The position numbers were made by a program, and so were the translations under genes. The notes below the pieces were generated by a model. The model searched no databases. It had not been told where the DNA came from and saw nothing but the letters and a program-made list of their open reading frames with translations. A stretch of 64,000 nt of DNA, from assembly GCA_021772985.1 (NCBI GenBank), contig JAJFKX010000038.1, positions 1-64,000 on the forward strand. The letters run 5' to 3'. This DNA comes from Gammaproteobacteria bacterium (GTDB taxonomy: Bacteria > Pseudomonadota > Gammaproteobacteria > Xanthomonadales > Wenzhouxiangellaceae). Positions within the stretch are counted from its first letter, which is position 1. Every line of letters starts with the position of its first letter. This document shows, one piece after another, positions 29,636-39,333 of this stretch.

Positions 29636-30457
29636 ATGCTTCGCACTTTTCTGAACTTGTCATTGCTCAAGGTTTTTTTACTGACTGGTGTCACTTTTGC
29701 TGGTGATATTGCTTTTAAACCCACCACGGGTGACGCGATTCCTGATGCCATCATCAACAAAGCCGGTGATCCGCAAGGTACGCTGGTGCATTATTTTGAA
29801 ACTGACCAGCGAGCCGCCGGTTATTTAGCAATGCCTGCGGGTGAAGGGCCGTTTCCAGCGGTTATTCTGATCCATGAATGGAATGGTTTGGTTGATCGCA
29901 TCAGGCAGACCGCTGATGCTTTTGCTGCCGAAGGCTATATAGCGCTGGCGGCTGATCTGTATCAGGGGCGGATCGGCAATAATCGTGATGAAAATATCGC
30001 ATTGATCCAGGAAACCCGGGCCTCACCGGATACCGTGATCAACAACCTGAATGCAGCCGTTAACTATATCCGGGATAACACCAACAGTACCGGTAAAATA
30101 GCAACCATCGGCTGGTGTTTTGGTGGCGGAATTGCGCTTTCCTATGCGTTGGGCGGTGAGCAGCATGATGGTACCGCTATTTTCTATGGACAGTTACTGG
30201 ATGACCCTGAGCAAATGCGGCATATCCATCATGAAGTATATGGCACTTTTGCAGCATTGGACCAAGGCCCCAGTATTGAGCAGGTAGACGCCTTCGTGGC
30301 CGCCATGCGCACTGCGGGCGTCAGCAATGACGTGCACATCTATGATGATGTTAATCACGGCTTCTGGCTGCACGTGGAACGTGACCAGCAACACAACCTG
30401 CCGGCTGCCAAAGATGCCTGGCAGCGTTTAAAAGCTTATCTGAAACGTGTTTTGTAA
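29636..30457 (+). CDS. Dienelactone hydrolase family protein, exported
   Basis: This 273-aa alpha/beta hydrolase has an apparent signal peptide (LSLLKVFLLTGVTFAG). The nucleophile elbow GWCFGGG carries Cys, as in dienelactone hydrolase, and IHEWNGLVDRIRQTAD and the final His in DVNHGFWLH complete the catalytic triad; Asp lies earlier in the C-terminal part. The substrate is unknown; the periplasmic location makes a role in ester or lactone scavenging likely. It converges on hemL with 14 bases between stops. Confidence 0.87.
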   Translation: MLRTFLNLSLLKVFLLTGVTFAGDIAFKPTTGDAIPDAIINKAGDPQGTLVHYFETDQRAAGYLAMPAGEGPFPAVILIHEWNGLVDRIRQTADAFAAEGYIALAADLYQGRIGNNRDENIALIQETRASPDTVINNLNAAVNYIRDNTNSTGKIATIGWCFGGGIALSYALGGEQHDGTAIFYGQLLDDPEQMRHIHHEVYGTFAALDQGPSIEQVDAFVAAMRTAGVSNDVHIYDDVNHGFWLHVERDQQHNLPAAKDAWQRLKAYLKRVL

Positions 30458-30471
30458 ACGACTTTGCAGGG

Positions 30472-31773
30472 CTAAGCTGATGCCAGTTCAGTAAATGTCT
30501 GTTTTGCGGCGCTGATCGTAGCCTTAATAATATCGGCACTGTGCTCTGCGGACACAAACCCGGCCTCATATGCCGAAGGCGCAAAATAGTGCCCTTTGAT
30601 TAACATGCCGTGAAAAAATGCTTTGAACTGCTCCAGGTCACAATGGCTTACCTGGTCAAAAGTAGTCACCTTATCCTGGTCGGTAAAAAATAACCCGAAC
30701 ATACCGCCAATAGCAACACTCGCCAGCGGTACCTCAGCAGCTTGCGCTGCCTGCTGAATCCCACCAACCAATAGCCTGGTCGACTCCGCTAAACGTGTAT
30801 AAAAATCCGGTCCGGTGATTAAATCCAGATTTGCCATACCTGCCGCTACCGCAATAGGATTTCCAGACAAAGTACCAGCCTGATAAATTGGACCGGTCGG
30901 TGCAATCTGCTGCATTAACTCACGTTTCCCACCAAACGCACCCAACGGCATGCCGCCACCGATCACTTTTCCATAAGTGATTAAATCTGCCGTCACCCCA
31001 AATACACTTTGCGCGCCACCCAAAGCCACTCGAAAACCTGTCATCACCTCGTCAAAAATCAACACGCTTCCTGCTTGATCGCAAGACTCACGTAATGCTT
31101 CAAGAAAACCGGGTTCAGGCAAAATACAATTCATGTTGCCGGCCACCGGTTCAACAATGATTGCCGCAATCTGCTCACCAATATCATGCATAACCTGACG
31201 CACAACCTGGGTGTCGTTGTACGGCAAGGTAATAGTCAGGTCTGCCAATTCCTTGGGCACACCAGGCGAGCTAGGCACACCCAAAGTCAGTGCACCACTA
31301 CCGGCATTGACCAGAAAACTATCGCCATGGCCATGATAGCAACCCGTGAATTTGATCACCTTGTCACGCCCTGTCGCACCACGTGCAAGCCGCAATGCAC
31401 TCATGGTTGCTTCGGTACCGGAATTCACCAGTCGCACCTGCTCCAGGCTTGGGATCAGTTCACAGAGCCGTTCAGCCATGGTCACCTCACCAGGTGTCGG
31501 GGCGCCATAGCTAAGGCCACGCTGTGCAGCCCGTTGTACAGCTTCAATGACATGTGGATGTGCATGTCCGGCTATCATCGGTCCCCACGAGCCAACATAG
31601 TCTATATAGCGCTGGCCTTCGACATCGATCAAATATGCACCTTCAGCCCGATCAATAAATACTGGTGTTCCTCCCACCCCGGCAAATGCCCGTACTGGAG
31701 AATTGACTCCTCCCGGAATTTTTTGCTCAGCACGAGAAAACCAGAATTGGCTGGTATGCATGTTTGAGGTCAT
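30472..31773 (-). CDS. hemL: Glutamate-1-semialdehyde 2,1-aminomutase
   Basis: HemL makes 5-aminolevulinate, the first tetrapyrrole precursor, from glutamate-1-semialdehyde; hemB in this window does the next step. It is a fold-type I PLP enzyme of 433 aa. It has [11 protein letters not shown] at the N-terminus, [16 protein letters not shown], the PLP-binding Asp in [11 protein letters not shown], and the Schiff-base lysine in [18 protein letters not shown] strong AGGAG site lies seven bases before ATG 31773. It lies next to thiE in the same direction, 99 bases apart. Confidence 0.96.
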   Translation of the reverse strand: MTSNMHTSQFWFSRAEQKIPGGVNSPVRAFAGVGGTPVFIDRAEGAYLIDVEGQRYIDYVGSWGPMIAGHAHPHVIEAVQRAAQRGLSYGAPTPGEVTMAERLCELIPSLEQVRLVNSGTEATMSALRLARGATGRDKVIKFTGCYHGHGDSFLVNAGSGALTLGVPSSPGVPKELADLTITLPYNDTQVVRQVMHDIGEQIAAIIVEPVAGNMNCILPEPGFLEALRESCDQAGSVLIFDEVMTGFRVALGGAQSVFGVTADLITYGKVIGGGMPLGAFGGKRELMQQIAPTGPIYQAGTLSGNPIAVAAGMANLDLITGPDFYTRLAESTRLLVGGIQQAAQAAEVPLASVAIGGMFGLFFTDQDKVTTFDQVSHCDLEQFKAFFHGMLIKGHYFAPSAYEAGFVSAEHSADIIKATISAAKQTFTELASA

Positions 31774-31872
31774 TAATATCTCCTAAGGCATGATATATCT
31801 GAAGGATTCGGATTTTACGGGAAATCTAACCTGGTTATTACATAAAGTTCATAGCGCAGAACTCAGTCCCGG

Positions 31873-32517
31873 TTATTCCCACAATCGGCAATAGCGTTTT
31901 GCCTGTTGTTCTGTATCCTGAGCATTGGCAATATCCCCGATAACGGCCAGCATATCAGCCCCTGCCTGTATCACAACCGGTGCTGTTTTCAATGTGATAC
32001 CGCCAATAGCAATCACTGGCAAATCAAACTGCCTGGCTGCGGTTAAGGTTTGCAAATCACAGGCTTGCGCGGCTGGTTTAGTCGTTGATGAATAGATACT
32101 GCCGAAGGCCAGATAGCTTGCTCCCAGCCTGCTTGCGATACGTGCCCATTCCAGATCGTTATAACAGGAAGCGCCAATAATCGCCCAACTGCCCAAGCTC
32201 AATCTGGCCTGACGCAAATCACCATCGTTTTTGCCCAAATGCACACCATCAGCCTGACTTGCTTTCGCCAATTCGACATCATCATTGATGATTAACCGCG
32301 CCCGATAAGATCTGCATAGTCGCATCAGTGCCTGTGCGCGTGCCAATCGAGCGGCATTATTTGAATCCTTATCACGGTATTGCAGCAGTTTCGCCCCACC
32401 CGACAGTACGTTTGCGGCATAGCGAAAAAAATCATAATCATTCCTTATCGCAGGCGTAATCGCATACAATCCCGATAATTTGTGACGGTTTGGGTTGTCT
32501 TGGCTCACTTTCGTCAT
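31873..32517 (-). CDS. thiE: Thiamine-phosphate synthase
   Basis: ThiE joins the pyrimidine and thiazole halves to make thiamine phosphate. The 214-aa TIM barrel has LYAITPAIRN at the start, LLQYRDKDSNNAARLARA, LIINDDVELAKASQADGVHL and the phosphate-binding region IAIGGITLKTAPVVIQAGAD. Only 35 bases separate it from the divergent rubredoxin gene, so there is no room for a TPP riboswitch. Confidence 0.92.
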   Translation of the reverse strand: MTKVSQDNPNRHKLSGLYAITPAIRNDYDFFRYAANVLSGGAKLLQYRDKDSNNAARLARAQALMRLCRSYRARLIINDDVELAKASQADGVHLGKNDGDLRQARLSLGSWAIIGASCYNDLEWARIASRLGASYLAFGSIYSSTTKPAAQACDLQTLTAARQFDLPVIAIGGITLKTAPVVIQAGADMLAVIGDIANAQDTEQQAKRYCRLWE

Positions 32518-32552
32518 TATTAAAGCGCTAATCGATTAAGCATAGACCAATT

Positions 32553-32735
32553 GTGACTACTGAAACCAATTACAAAACCTACATGTGTGTCATCTGTGGA
32601 TGGATATATGATGAAGCCAAGGGTTCGCCCGACGATGGTATTGCCCCTGAAACCCGTTGGGAGGATGTTCCTGATTACTGGACATGCCCTGATTGTGGAG
32701 CCTCCAAAGAAGATTTTGAGATGATTGAAATCTGA
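32553..32735 (+). CDS. Rubredoxin
   Basis: This 60-aa iron protein carries the two Cys pairs of a single Fe(SCys)4 site ([13 protein letters not shown] and [15 protein letters not shown]). Rubredoxins pass single electrons to oxygenases or reductases. The start is GTG at 32553, giving MTTETNYK before the first pair. Divergent from thiE. A membrane desaturase follows 245 bases downstream; whether the two work together is open. Confidence 0.94.
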   Translation: MTTETNYKTYMCVICGWIYDEAKGSPDDGIAPETRWEDVPDYWTCPDCGASKEDFEMIEI

Positions 32736-32980
32736 CCAAACGGATACTCATATACGGCTGGATACCAGCTTTGACAACAGGCAGTGCAAAATAGCTGAGT
32801 TACCGCTCCACTGACCTGATAATACTGCCTTGATAGCCGGCATTTTCAGAGACTTTTTAGATTTACATCAATATCTGATATTCTGGCACGTCTTGCTTGC
32901 CTTATATCGCAGACCGCGTTATTGGTAATGCAGTTGTGATATAACCGTATTACACCAACATAGCTTTTCCGGGAAACCCT

Positions 32981-34129
32981 ATGCGCAACATCAACCCAAG
33001 CTGGACCAAGCCACCAATCAACTGGCCTGTGACCGGGTTTTTTATATTCAGCAATCTGGCGGTACTGACGCTGATACCCTGGTATGGCCTGACTTATGGA
33101 TACTCTTGGGGTTTGTGGGCCCTGGCTGGGTTTTTCTGGTTTTTAAATGGTATAGGCATTACCGCCGGCTACCATCGGTTGTGGTCACATCGCAGTTATG
33201 AAGCCCATTGGTTGCTGCGGGTATTTGTATTACTGGCCGGTTCAATGGCTTTACAGAACAGTGTCCTGATATGGGCCAGCCGACACCGTTACCATCATCG
33301 ACATACTGATGATAATAATCGTGATCCTTATTCAGCCAACCTGGGATTTTGGTTTTCACACATGGGCTGGATGATACGTGACTGGCCTTCCAGTGATTTG
33401 GATTTCAGCAACATCAAGGATTTGGAAGCTGACCCCATGCTGCGCTGGCAACACAAGCATTACTGGACCATCATCCTGACCCTGAATATTGGCTTACCGG
33501 TTCTGGGTGGATGGTTGATGGGAGATATTATCGGCGCACTGCTTTTGGCCGGCATATTCAGACTGGTGATTAACCATCACACTACCTTCTTTATTAATTC
33601 CATGGCACATTACCTCGGCAAACAACCTTATTCCGATGCAACCACGGCTAAAGACAGCACCCTGCTGGCTACAGTTACCTGGGGTGAGGGTTACCATAAT
33701 TACCACCATTCATTCCAAAATGATTACCGCAACGGCGTCCGCTGGTGGCATATTGATATTGGAAAATGGTTTATCAGTACCTGTAACTTGGTTGGTTTGG
33801 CGTGGGGCTTGAAACGGGTACCACAGTTTAAGATACGGCGTGCACAAATGCAGATGTTGTTCAAACGCACTGAACAGCGCTTAGATAAGTTGCCATCCAG
33901 CCAGCGCTGGCGTGAGCTATTGGAAGCCGAATATGAAGCATTCAGTGCCACTGTGAAAAATTGGCAGGTCCTGCAACTTGAGCGCATGGAGCAGGCCAAG
34001 GAGGAAATTCGCGGCCGTTTCGAAGATAGCCGCCTGCACACACAACTCAAGGAATTGGAATACAGTCTGCGTCAGCAGAAAAAGCGTTTGCGGGTGCTGC
34101 TGGGTGAAGCCGAAGCACAACCTGCCTAG
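32981..34129 (+). CDS. Acyl-CoA/acyl-lipid desaturase (membrane diiron)
   Basis: This 382-aa membrane desaturase has all three histidine boxes: HRLWSHR, HRYHHRH and GEGYHNYHH. Four helices in two pairs surround them, as in stearoyl-CoA type delta-9 desaturases. A basic, coiled-coil-like C-terminal tail of about 90 residues (from about 290, RAQMQMLFKRTEQRLDKL onward) is longer than usual. The protein probably introduces a double bond into membrane acyl chains. It has its own promoter region (245 bases). Confidence 0.93.
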   Translation: MRNINPSWTKPPINWPVTGFFIFSNLAVLTLIPWYGLTYGYSWGLWALAGFFWFLNGIGITAGYHRLWSHRSYEAHWLLRVFVLLAGSMALQNSVLIWASRHRYHHRHTDDNNRDPYSANLGFWFSHMGWMIRDWPSSDLDFSNIKDLEADPMLRWQHKHYWTIILTLNIGLPVLGGWLMGDIIGALLLAGIFRLVINHHTTFFINSMAHYLGKQPYSDATTAKDSTLLATVTWGEGYHNYHHSFQNDYRNGVRWWHIDIGKWFISTCNLVGLAWGLKRVPQFKIRRAQMQMLFKRTEQRLDKLPSSQRWRELLEAEYEAFSATVKNWQVLQLERMEQAKEEIRGRFEDSRLHTQLKELEYSLRQQKKRLRVLLGEAEAQPA

Positions 34130-34276
34130 CGCGGATTTCAATAACAAATCGCACGCCCTGAATGAGCCTGCTCAAACAGCGGAACTCAGCAGGGCGCCTA
34201 CACCGGCTACATACTTGCCGATAATGACGACCAGGCAACAGATACTTGAGCCGCCTCGCATACCCGGAATTGCAGG

Positions 34277-35086
34277 CTAACCGACAGCCACAGCCAACTC
34301 AGGTAAATTGAATACCCGCCGGGCATTGCCAGTAGTCAGTTCAGCGGTTTGATCCGGAGTTTCTCCACGGCATGCAGCAAGTTCTCCAACAATCCATGGA
34401 AGCCATTTAGGTTCATTGCGGTTGGTCGCTACCCGCGGACGCATACTGCGTGGTTTTAAATAGGGAGAATCCGTCTCCACCAAGAGTCTGTCTTGAGGGA
34501 TATCGCCGACACTTTCTTTCAAATGCTGTCCTCGGCGCTCGTCACATAACCAACCCGTGACGCCGATATAACAATCTATATCCAGATAATCATGCAGCGC
34601 CTCTCTGGTATCAGTGAAGCAATGTACTATCACTGCTTTTAGCTGACTGCGATAATGCTTCACAATCGCCAGAAAATCCTTATGCGCATCACGTTGATGT
34701 AAGAACATGGGTAACCCGGTTTCGATAGCAATCTCAATATGAGCTTCAAATGCCTGTTGCTGGTCATCTCGTGGTGACAAATCCCGATAATAATCCAAAC
34801 CTGTTTCACCAATGGCAACCAATGCCGGTTGCAGGGCCAACTCGCGGATCAGTTGCCCGGTAGCAGTATCATAGTCGCTGGCATGATGTGGGTGGACACC
34901 AGCGGTGGCAAATAACTTACCTGGATATTGCCTGACGATCTCGGATGCCCGCCGGCTGCCTGACGCACTTGCACCGGTAATCACCATTTGCACTACGCCC
35001 TGCGCATCAGCCTCGCTAATCACCGTTTCCCTGTCTGAGTTGAAACTCTCATGGGTTAGATTGGCGCCTATATCGATTAACTGCAT
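34277..35086 (-). CDS. tatD: TatD-family metal-dependent hydrolase
   Basis: This TIM-barrel metallohydrolase has the E. coli TatD form of the first motif (LIDIGANLTHESF) rather than the DxHxH of YcfH. The remaining metal ligands are in ATAGVHPHHAS, AIGETGLDYYRD, PMFLHQRDAH, AVIVHCFTDT and LLVETDSPYLKPR. TatD is a 3'–5' DNA/RNA exonuclease linked to repair. I chose ATG 35086 (MQLIDIG); GTG 35095 would add three residues. Confidence 0.93.
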   Translation of the reverse strand: MQLIDIGANLTHESFNSDRETVISEADAQGVVQMVITGASASGSRRASEIVRQYPGKLFATAGVHPHHASDYDTATGQLIRELALQPALVAIGETGLDYYRDLSPRDDQQQAFEAHIEIAIETGLPMFLHQRDAHKDFLAIVKHYRSQLKAVIVHCFTDTREALHDYLDIDCYIGVTGWLCDERRGQHLKESVGDIPQDRLLVETDSPYLKPRSMRPRVATNRNEPKWLPWIVGELAACRGETPDQTAELTTGNARRVFNLPELAVAVG

Positions 35087-35290
35087 CTTCACCACTCACA
35101 AAAACGCGCATTGTAACCGCCCGTATAGATGGTTTATATGAACTTAGTCAACCAATATATAAATATTTTTACCCGATCAGTTATGTCTGCCTCTAACAAA
35201 TGTTGTTTTGGAGTTAACTGTTGAGCAGTTTCTGCAATGGTTGCTTGGTAGAATATGCAGCAGATAAAAATCTTGATGGTAGAAGTTGAG

Positions 35291-36532
35291 ATGGCAAAAC
35301 GCATATTAATATTGGGTGGAGACGGATTTTGTGGCTGGCCGACTGCGCTGCGCTTATCCGGGCAAGGTTTTGAGGTAGCGATTATTGACAATCTGTCGCG
35401 CCGCAATATCGATAACGAATTGTGCTGCGAATCCCTGACCCCAATACAATCCATCCGCACGCGACTGCAGACCTGGGCTGAAATCAGCGGCAAAGAAATA
35501 CCCTTTTCCCACCTGGATATTGCCCGGCAACCAGAACAGTTGTTGGCTTCTATCAAAACCTGGCAACCGGAAGCAATCGTGCATTTTGCAGAGCAACGTG
35601 CCGCACCGTATTCCATGAAGAGTGCCTGGCATAAACGCTACACCGTCGATAACAACGTCAGTGGTACCAACAACCTGTTGGCGGCCATAGTTGAATCGGG
35701 ATTGGATATCCATTTGGTGCACCTTGGCACCATGGGTGTTTATGGATACGGCCGGGTTGACGGCGCCAGCATTCCTGAGGGTTATCTACCGGTGAAAATC
35801 GAAACCGAAATGGGCTGGCAAGAAACTGATATTTTACACCCGGCTGACCCTGGTAGTGTTTATCACACCACTAAAACCATCGACCAGTTATTGTTTTATT
35901 TTTACAACAAAAACGACAATCTACGTATCACTGACTTACACCAGGGTGTGGTCTGGGGAACCCAAACACCCGAAACCGCTCAGCATCCGGCTTTGATTAA
36001 CAGATTTGATTACGATGGCGATTACGGCACCGTGCTTAACCGGTTTTTGATGCAAGCTGCCATCGGACACCCCTTGACTGTGTATGGTTCAGGTGGACAA
36101 ACACGTGCCTTTATCCATATCCGTGATACCGTTCGTTGCATCCAACTGGCAGTGGAACACCCTCCCGCAGCTGATGCTCGGGTGGAAATTTTTAATCAGG
36201 TCACCGAAACCTGGACTATCGCGGAACTGGCCGAAAAAGTTGCCCGCATCAGTGGTGCAGAAATTCGCCGTTACCAAAACCCACGCAAGGAAGCGGCTCA
36301 AAACAAATTGGTGGTTGATCGCGATAAGTTCATGAGCCTGGGGTTGAACCCAACCACTCTTGACCAGGGCTTACTGGGTGAAGTCGTCGAAATTGCCCAA
36401 CGTTATAAAGAGCGTTGCGTTATCGAACGAATTCTACCGAGTTCACGATGGACCAAAGCACAACAGTTGGACAGTGACGGACAGGCTGTTGAAAATCCAA
36501 ACCACTCCCGGTCTAAAAATGTGGCCGGATAA
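35291..36532 (+). CDS. UDP-sulfoquinovose synthase-like NAD-dependent epimerase
   Basis: This extended-SDR protein (413 aa from ATG 35291) matches the SqdB/SQD1 family along its length. The NAD site is ILGGDGFCGWPTALRL, followed by DNLSRRNIDNELCCESLTP, VHFAEQRAAPYSMKSAW, HLGTMGVYGYG, the YHTTK catalytic pair, TDLHQGVVWG, and RFDYDGDYGTVLNRFLMQAA with GHPLTVYGSGGQTRAF. SqdB makes UDP-sulfoquinovose from UDP-glucose and sulfite for sulfolipids. A related sugar-modifying reaction is also possible. The glycosyltransferase gene begins 32 bases downstream, suggesting a joint pathway. Confidence 0.82.
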   Translation: MAKRILILGGDGFCGWPTALRLSGQGFEVAIIDNLSRRNIDNELCCESLTPIQSIRTRLQTWAEISGKEIPFSHLDIARQPEQLLASIKTWQPEAIVHFAEQRAAPYSMKSAWHKRYTVDNNVSGTNNLLAAIVESGLDIHLVHLGTMGVYGYGRVDGASIPEGYLPVKIETEMGWQETDILHPADPGSVYHTTKTIDQLLFYFYNKNDNLRITDLHQGVVWGTQTPETAQHPALINRFDYDGDYGTVLNRFLMQAAIGHPLTVYGSGGQTRAFIHIRDTVRCIQLAVEHPPAADARVEIFNQVTETWTIAELAEKVARISGAEIRRYQNPRKEAAQNKLVVDRDKFMSLGLNPTTLDQGLLGEVVEIAQRYKERCVIERILPSSRWTKAQQLDSDGQAVENPNHSRSKNVAG

Positions 36533-36564
36533 CCGGCCCTTCGATTGTAATCTGCGGATTGATA

Positions 36565-37596
36565 TTGAAAATACTGCTAGGCGTTCAAACCACCGGCAAT
36601 GGCCATATAGTTCGTAGTGCGGCATTGCTGGCTGGACTGCGTGACCGTGGTCATGAGGTTTATTGCCTTCTGACCGGCCCATCCACTGATAAGCGTTGGA
36701 ACCTGGACACGTTTAAGCCATGTGAAACCCGTTTCGGCTTGTCATTTGCCAGTCGCGGCGGCAAGCTCAATTATTGGCGTACAACGCTGGAAAATAAACC
36801 CATACGGTTTTTTTTGGATGTCCAGCAATTGGATTGGCGGGGCTATGATCTGGTTATTAGTGATTACGAACCAGTGACTGCCTGGATGGCAAAGAAACGC
36901 GGCATGCCCTCTATCGGCATCGGCCATTTGTATGCCTTTATTCATGATGTGCCCAAATCACCCGGTAACCGTTTCGCCCATTGGGTTACCAATATTTTTG
37001 CGCCTGTTCGATATCCTCTGGGTTCACATTGGCATCATTTTGACCAACCCCTGTTACCTCCAACGGTGGCAGATGATATCCACCAGTTGAAACCTTCTGA
37101 AGCTGAACATTTGCTTGTCTATCTGCCTTTCGAGCAACAGGCCGAAGTTATTGAACTGTTGAAAAAATTCCCTGAACAACAATTTCGCTTATATACCGGG
37201 ACCTCCGAGCAGCGTCAAATTGATAATGTGCAACTTTGCAAAATCGGGCGGCAGGGGTTTATTAATGATCTGGCCAGTTGTCGCGGCGTTATCTGCAACG
37301 CCGGTTTCTCATTGGTTTCCGAGGCTTTACACCTGGGCAAGAAAGTATTGGTAAAACCACTGACCGGGCAGGTCGAACAGGAATCCAATGCGGTGGCGTT
37401 GGAACAACTCAAGCTTGGTCATTGGATGTCTGAGATGAACGCCGATAACATTACCGCGTGGCTGGACATGCCGGCAATCAAACCCTGTAACTGGCCTCAG
37501 GTGATGGGGCCGCTGGCTGACTGGATCGGTGCCGGCGATTGGGGAAATCATGACGCCTTATGCGAACAGTTCTGGCCTGACAAACAGTTATCCTGA
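36565..37596 (+). CDS. Glycosyltransferase, MurG-like GT-B fold
   Basis: This protein (about 343 aa) has the start LLGVQTTGNGHIVRSAALLAG and the C-terminal CRGVICNAGFSLVSEALHLGKKVLVKPL, as in GT28-like transferases that bind UDP-sugars (compare the MJ1255 group). The donor-site glycine loop and Glu-containing motif are kept. It is not the SqdX or SqdD type normally paired with SqdB. I chose TTG 36565, with a GCGGA site about eight bases before; TTG 36559 is possible. Its stop overlaps the ubiA start. Confidence 0.8.
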   Translation: MKILLGVQTTGNGHIVRSAALLAGLRDRGHEVYCLLTGPSTDKRWNLDTFKPCETRFGLSFASRGGKLNYWRTTLENKPIRFFLDVQQLDWRGYDLVISDYEPVTAWMAKKRGMPSIGIGHLYAFIHDVPKSPGNRFAHWVTNIFAPVRYPLGSHWHHFDQPLLPPTVADDIHQLKPSEAEHLLVYLPFEQQAEVIELLKKFPEQQFRLYTGTSEQRQIDNVQLCKIGRQGFINDLASCRGVICNAGFSLVSEALHLGKKVLVKPLTGQVEQESNAVALEQLKLGHWMSEMNADNITAWLDMPAIKPCNWPQVMGPLADWIGAGDWGNHDALCEQFWPDKQLS

Positions 37597-38480
37597 TGAT
37601 TATGAATAAATGGTTGCGCCTGATGCGTTTTGATCGGCCAATCGGCATATTACTGTTGTTATGGCCCACAACCTGGGCTTTGTTGGTCGCCGGCGCTGGC
37701 TTCCCTTCAATTAAGAATGTCATCATTTTCCTGACCGGTGTGGTACTGATGCGTGCTGCCGGCTGTGTGATTAATGATTATGCCGACCGGGAGTTTGATC
37801 AGCACGTGGCCAGAACCAAAACACGACCGATCGCTGCCGGTGAAATACAACCCAGACAAGCATTGATCGTGTTTTTTGCCTTATTGCTACTGGCTTTTAT
37901 ACTGGTCCTGCAGACCAATACCCTGACCATCCAGTTATCCGTTGTCGGCGTTGTTTTAGCTGCCAGCTACCCCTTTTTCAAACGTTTCACGCATTTGCCA
38001 CAAATTGTATTGGGGGTTGCCTTTGCCTGGTCAATTCCAATGGCCTTTGCTGCCGAACTAAATCATATTCCGGTTGAAGCCTGGTGGCTGTTTGCTATTA
38101 ACATAGTCTGGACCATCATTTACGACACTGAATATGCCATGGCAGACCGGCAGGATGATCTTAAAATCGGAGTAAAATCAACAGCAATATTATTCGGCAA
38201 CCATGATCGGTTGGTCATCGGCCTGCTACAACTAACCATGCTGTTAATGATGGCTGTCTATATTGCAGGTTTTACCGACTGGCCCGCAGCCTGGCCGCTA
38301 TATCTGGCCGGGTTAATTACCATCGGGTTATTTGCACAGCAACAGCTGCTGATCAGGCATCGCCAGGCAGCCAATTGTTTCCGCGCGTTTTTACAAAACA
38401 ACTGGGTCGGAATAACCATTGCTACAGGGCTGATGTTGTACTTCCGGTTGCCCCATTTGACCTTTTTAGCGACCTATTAA
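37596..38480 (+). CDS. ubiA: 4-hydroxybenzoate octaprenyltransferase
   Basis: UbiA attaches the polyprenyl tail to 4-hydroxybenzoate in ubiquinone synthesis. The 294-aa integral membrane protein has about eight helices. The first Asp-rich motif is CVINDYADREFD and the second is YDTEYAMADRQDD, with RPIGILLLLWPTTWALL at the start. ATGA overlap with the glycosyltransferase gene suggests coupled translation. Without ubiC beside it, the gene is on its own in the pathway here. Confidence 0.94.
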   Translation: MIMNKWLRLMRFDRPIGILLLLWPTTWALLVAGAGFPSIKNVIIFLTGVVLMRAAGCVINDYADREFDQHVARTKTRPIAAGEIQPRQALIVFFALLLLAFILVLQTNTLTIQLSVVGVVLAASYPFFKRFTHLPQIVLGVAFAWSIPMAFAAELNHIPVEAWWLFAINIVWTIIYDTEYAMADRQDDLKIGVKSTAILFGNHDRLVIGLLQLTMLLMMAVYIAGFTDWPAAWPLYLAGLITIGLFAQQQLLIRHRQAANCFRAFLQNNWVGITIATGLMLYFRLPHLTFLATY

Positions 38481-38498
38481 AAGTTATCTACGCCCTGA

Positions 38499-39254
38499 TC
38501 AGGCTGGCCGCTCAGCTCGCGCCAGTACCCATACCTGTACCGTTTTGCAACCTGCTTTTTTTAATACCCTGGCACATTCATTGACCGTGCTGCCACTGGT
38601 CATTACATCATCAACCAGTGCTACCTGGGGTGGTGGCTTACCGATCATTTTAAATACGCCTTTCAAATTACGGCGACGCTCGGCCAGTTTCAAACCTGGT
38701 TGTGGTTGGGTTTTGCGGACACGCTGCAATAGCTGGCTGGAAACCGGCAACCTATCCGGCCCTGAATCGAGTTGTCTGGATATGTCCCTGGCAAGTATCT
38801 GTGCCTGATTAAAGCCACGAGAAATTTGCCGCCAGGGATGCAACGGAACCGGGATCAGGCAATCCGGTGATGACAACTGTCCGGAGCGCAACGCTTCTTT
38901 CACAGCCTTGCTCAACAGTATACCCAAAGCATGTCCGGCACTATGCTGTCGCTGGAACTTGAACGCGGTGATCAATCGGGTTACCGGTGGGGAATACAAA
39001 TAGGGCGCAAACACATTATCAAACACGGGAAGCTGCTGGTGGCAGCGCCCACACAAACTGCCGGATTGCGCCAACGGCTCAGCACAGCGACCGCAACATG
39101 GTCCCATGGTGACCAAATTCGCCTGGCAACCCGCACACAGGTCCAGCCGATGCTGACCGGGTTGCCGGCATAACAGGCAAACGGGAGGAAATAGCGAAAA
39201 CCTTAAAGAACGTGCTTTGGCGGTCAACAATTCTTTGAGCCATTGCTCTAACAT
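38499..39254 (-). CDS. comF: ComF family phosphoribosyltransferase-like protein
   Basis: This 251-aa protein has an N-terminal zinc-binding region with paired Cys (CLLCRQPGQHRLDLCAGCQ, CCGRCAEPL, LCGRCHQQ). A phosphoribosyltransferase domain follows with the PRPP loop VALVDDVMTSGSTVNEC. Members support DNA uptake, possibly linking it to replication restart. I chose ATG 39254; an in-frame GTG lies one codon upstream. It is placed next to the bio cluster, as in pseudomonads. Confidence 0.9.
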   Translation of the reverse strand: MLEQWLKELLTAKARSLRFSLFPPVCLLCRQPGQHRLDLCAGCQANLVTMGPCCGRCAEPLAQSGSLCGRCHQQLPVFDNVFAPYLYSPPVTRLITAFKFQRQHSAGHALGILLSKAVKEALRSGQLSSPDCLIPVPLHPWRQISRGFNQAQILARDISRQLDSGPDRLPVSSQLLQRVRKTQPQPGLKLAERRRNLKGVFKMIGKPPPQVALVDDVMTSGSTVNECARVLKKAGCKTVQVWVLARAERPA

Positions 39255-39333
39255 CACTATTCAAAACTCACATAACGTTGACACCCAATGACGTCCTTTT
39301 CATACTGTCGGGCTATTTTTTGCAACATTCGAT

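Noticed and set aside
32518-32552. TPP riboswitch for thiE
   Set aside because: Only 35 bases separate thiE and the rubredoxin gene, far too few for a TPP riboswitch.
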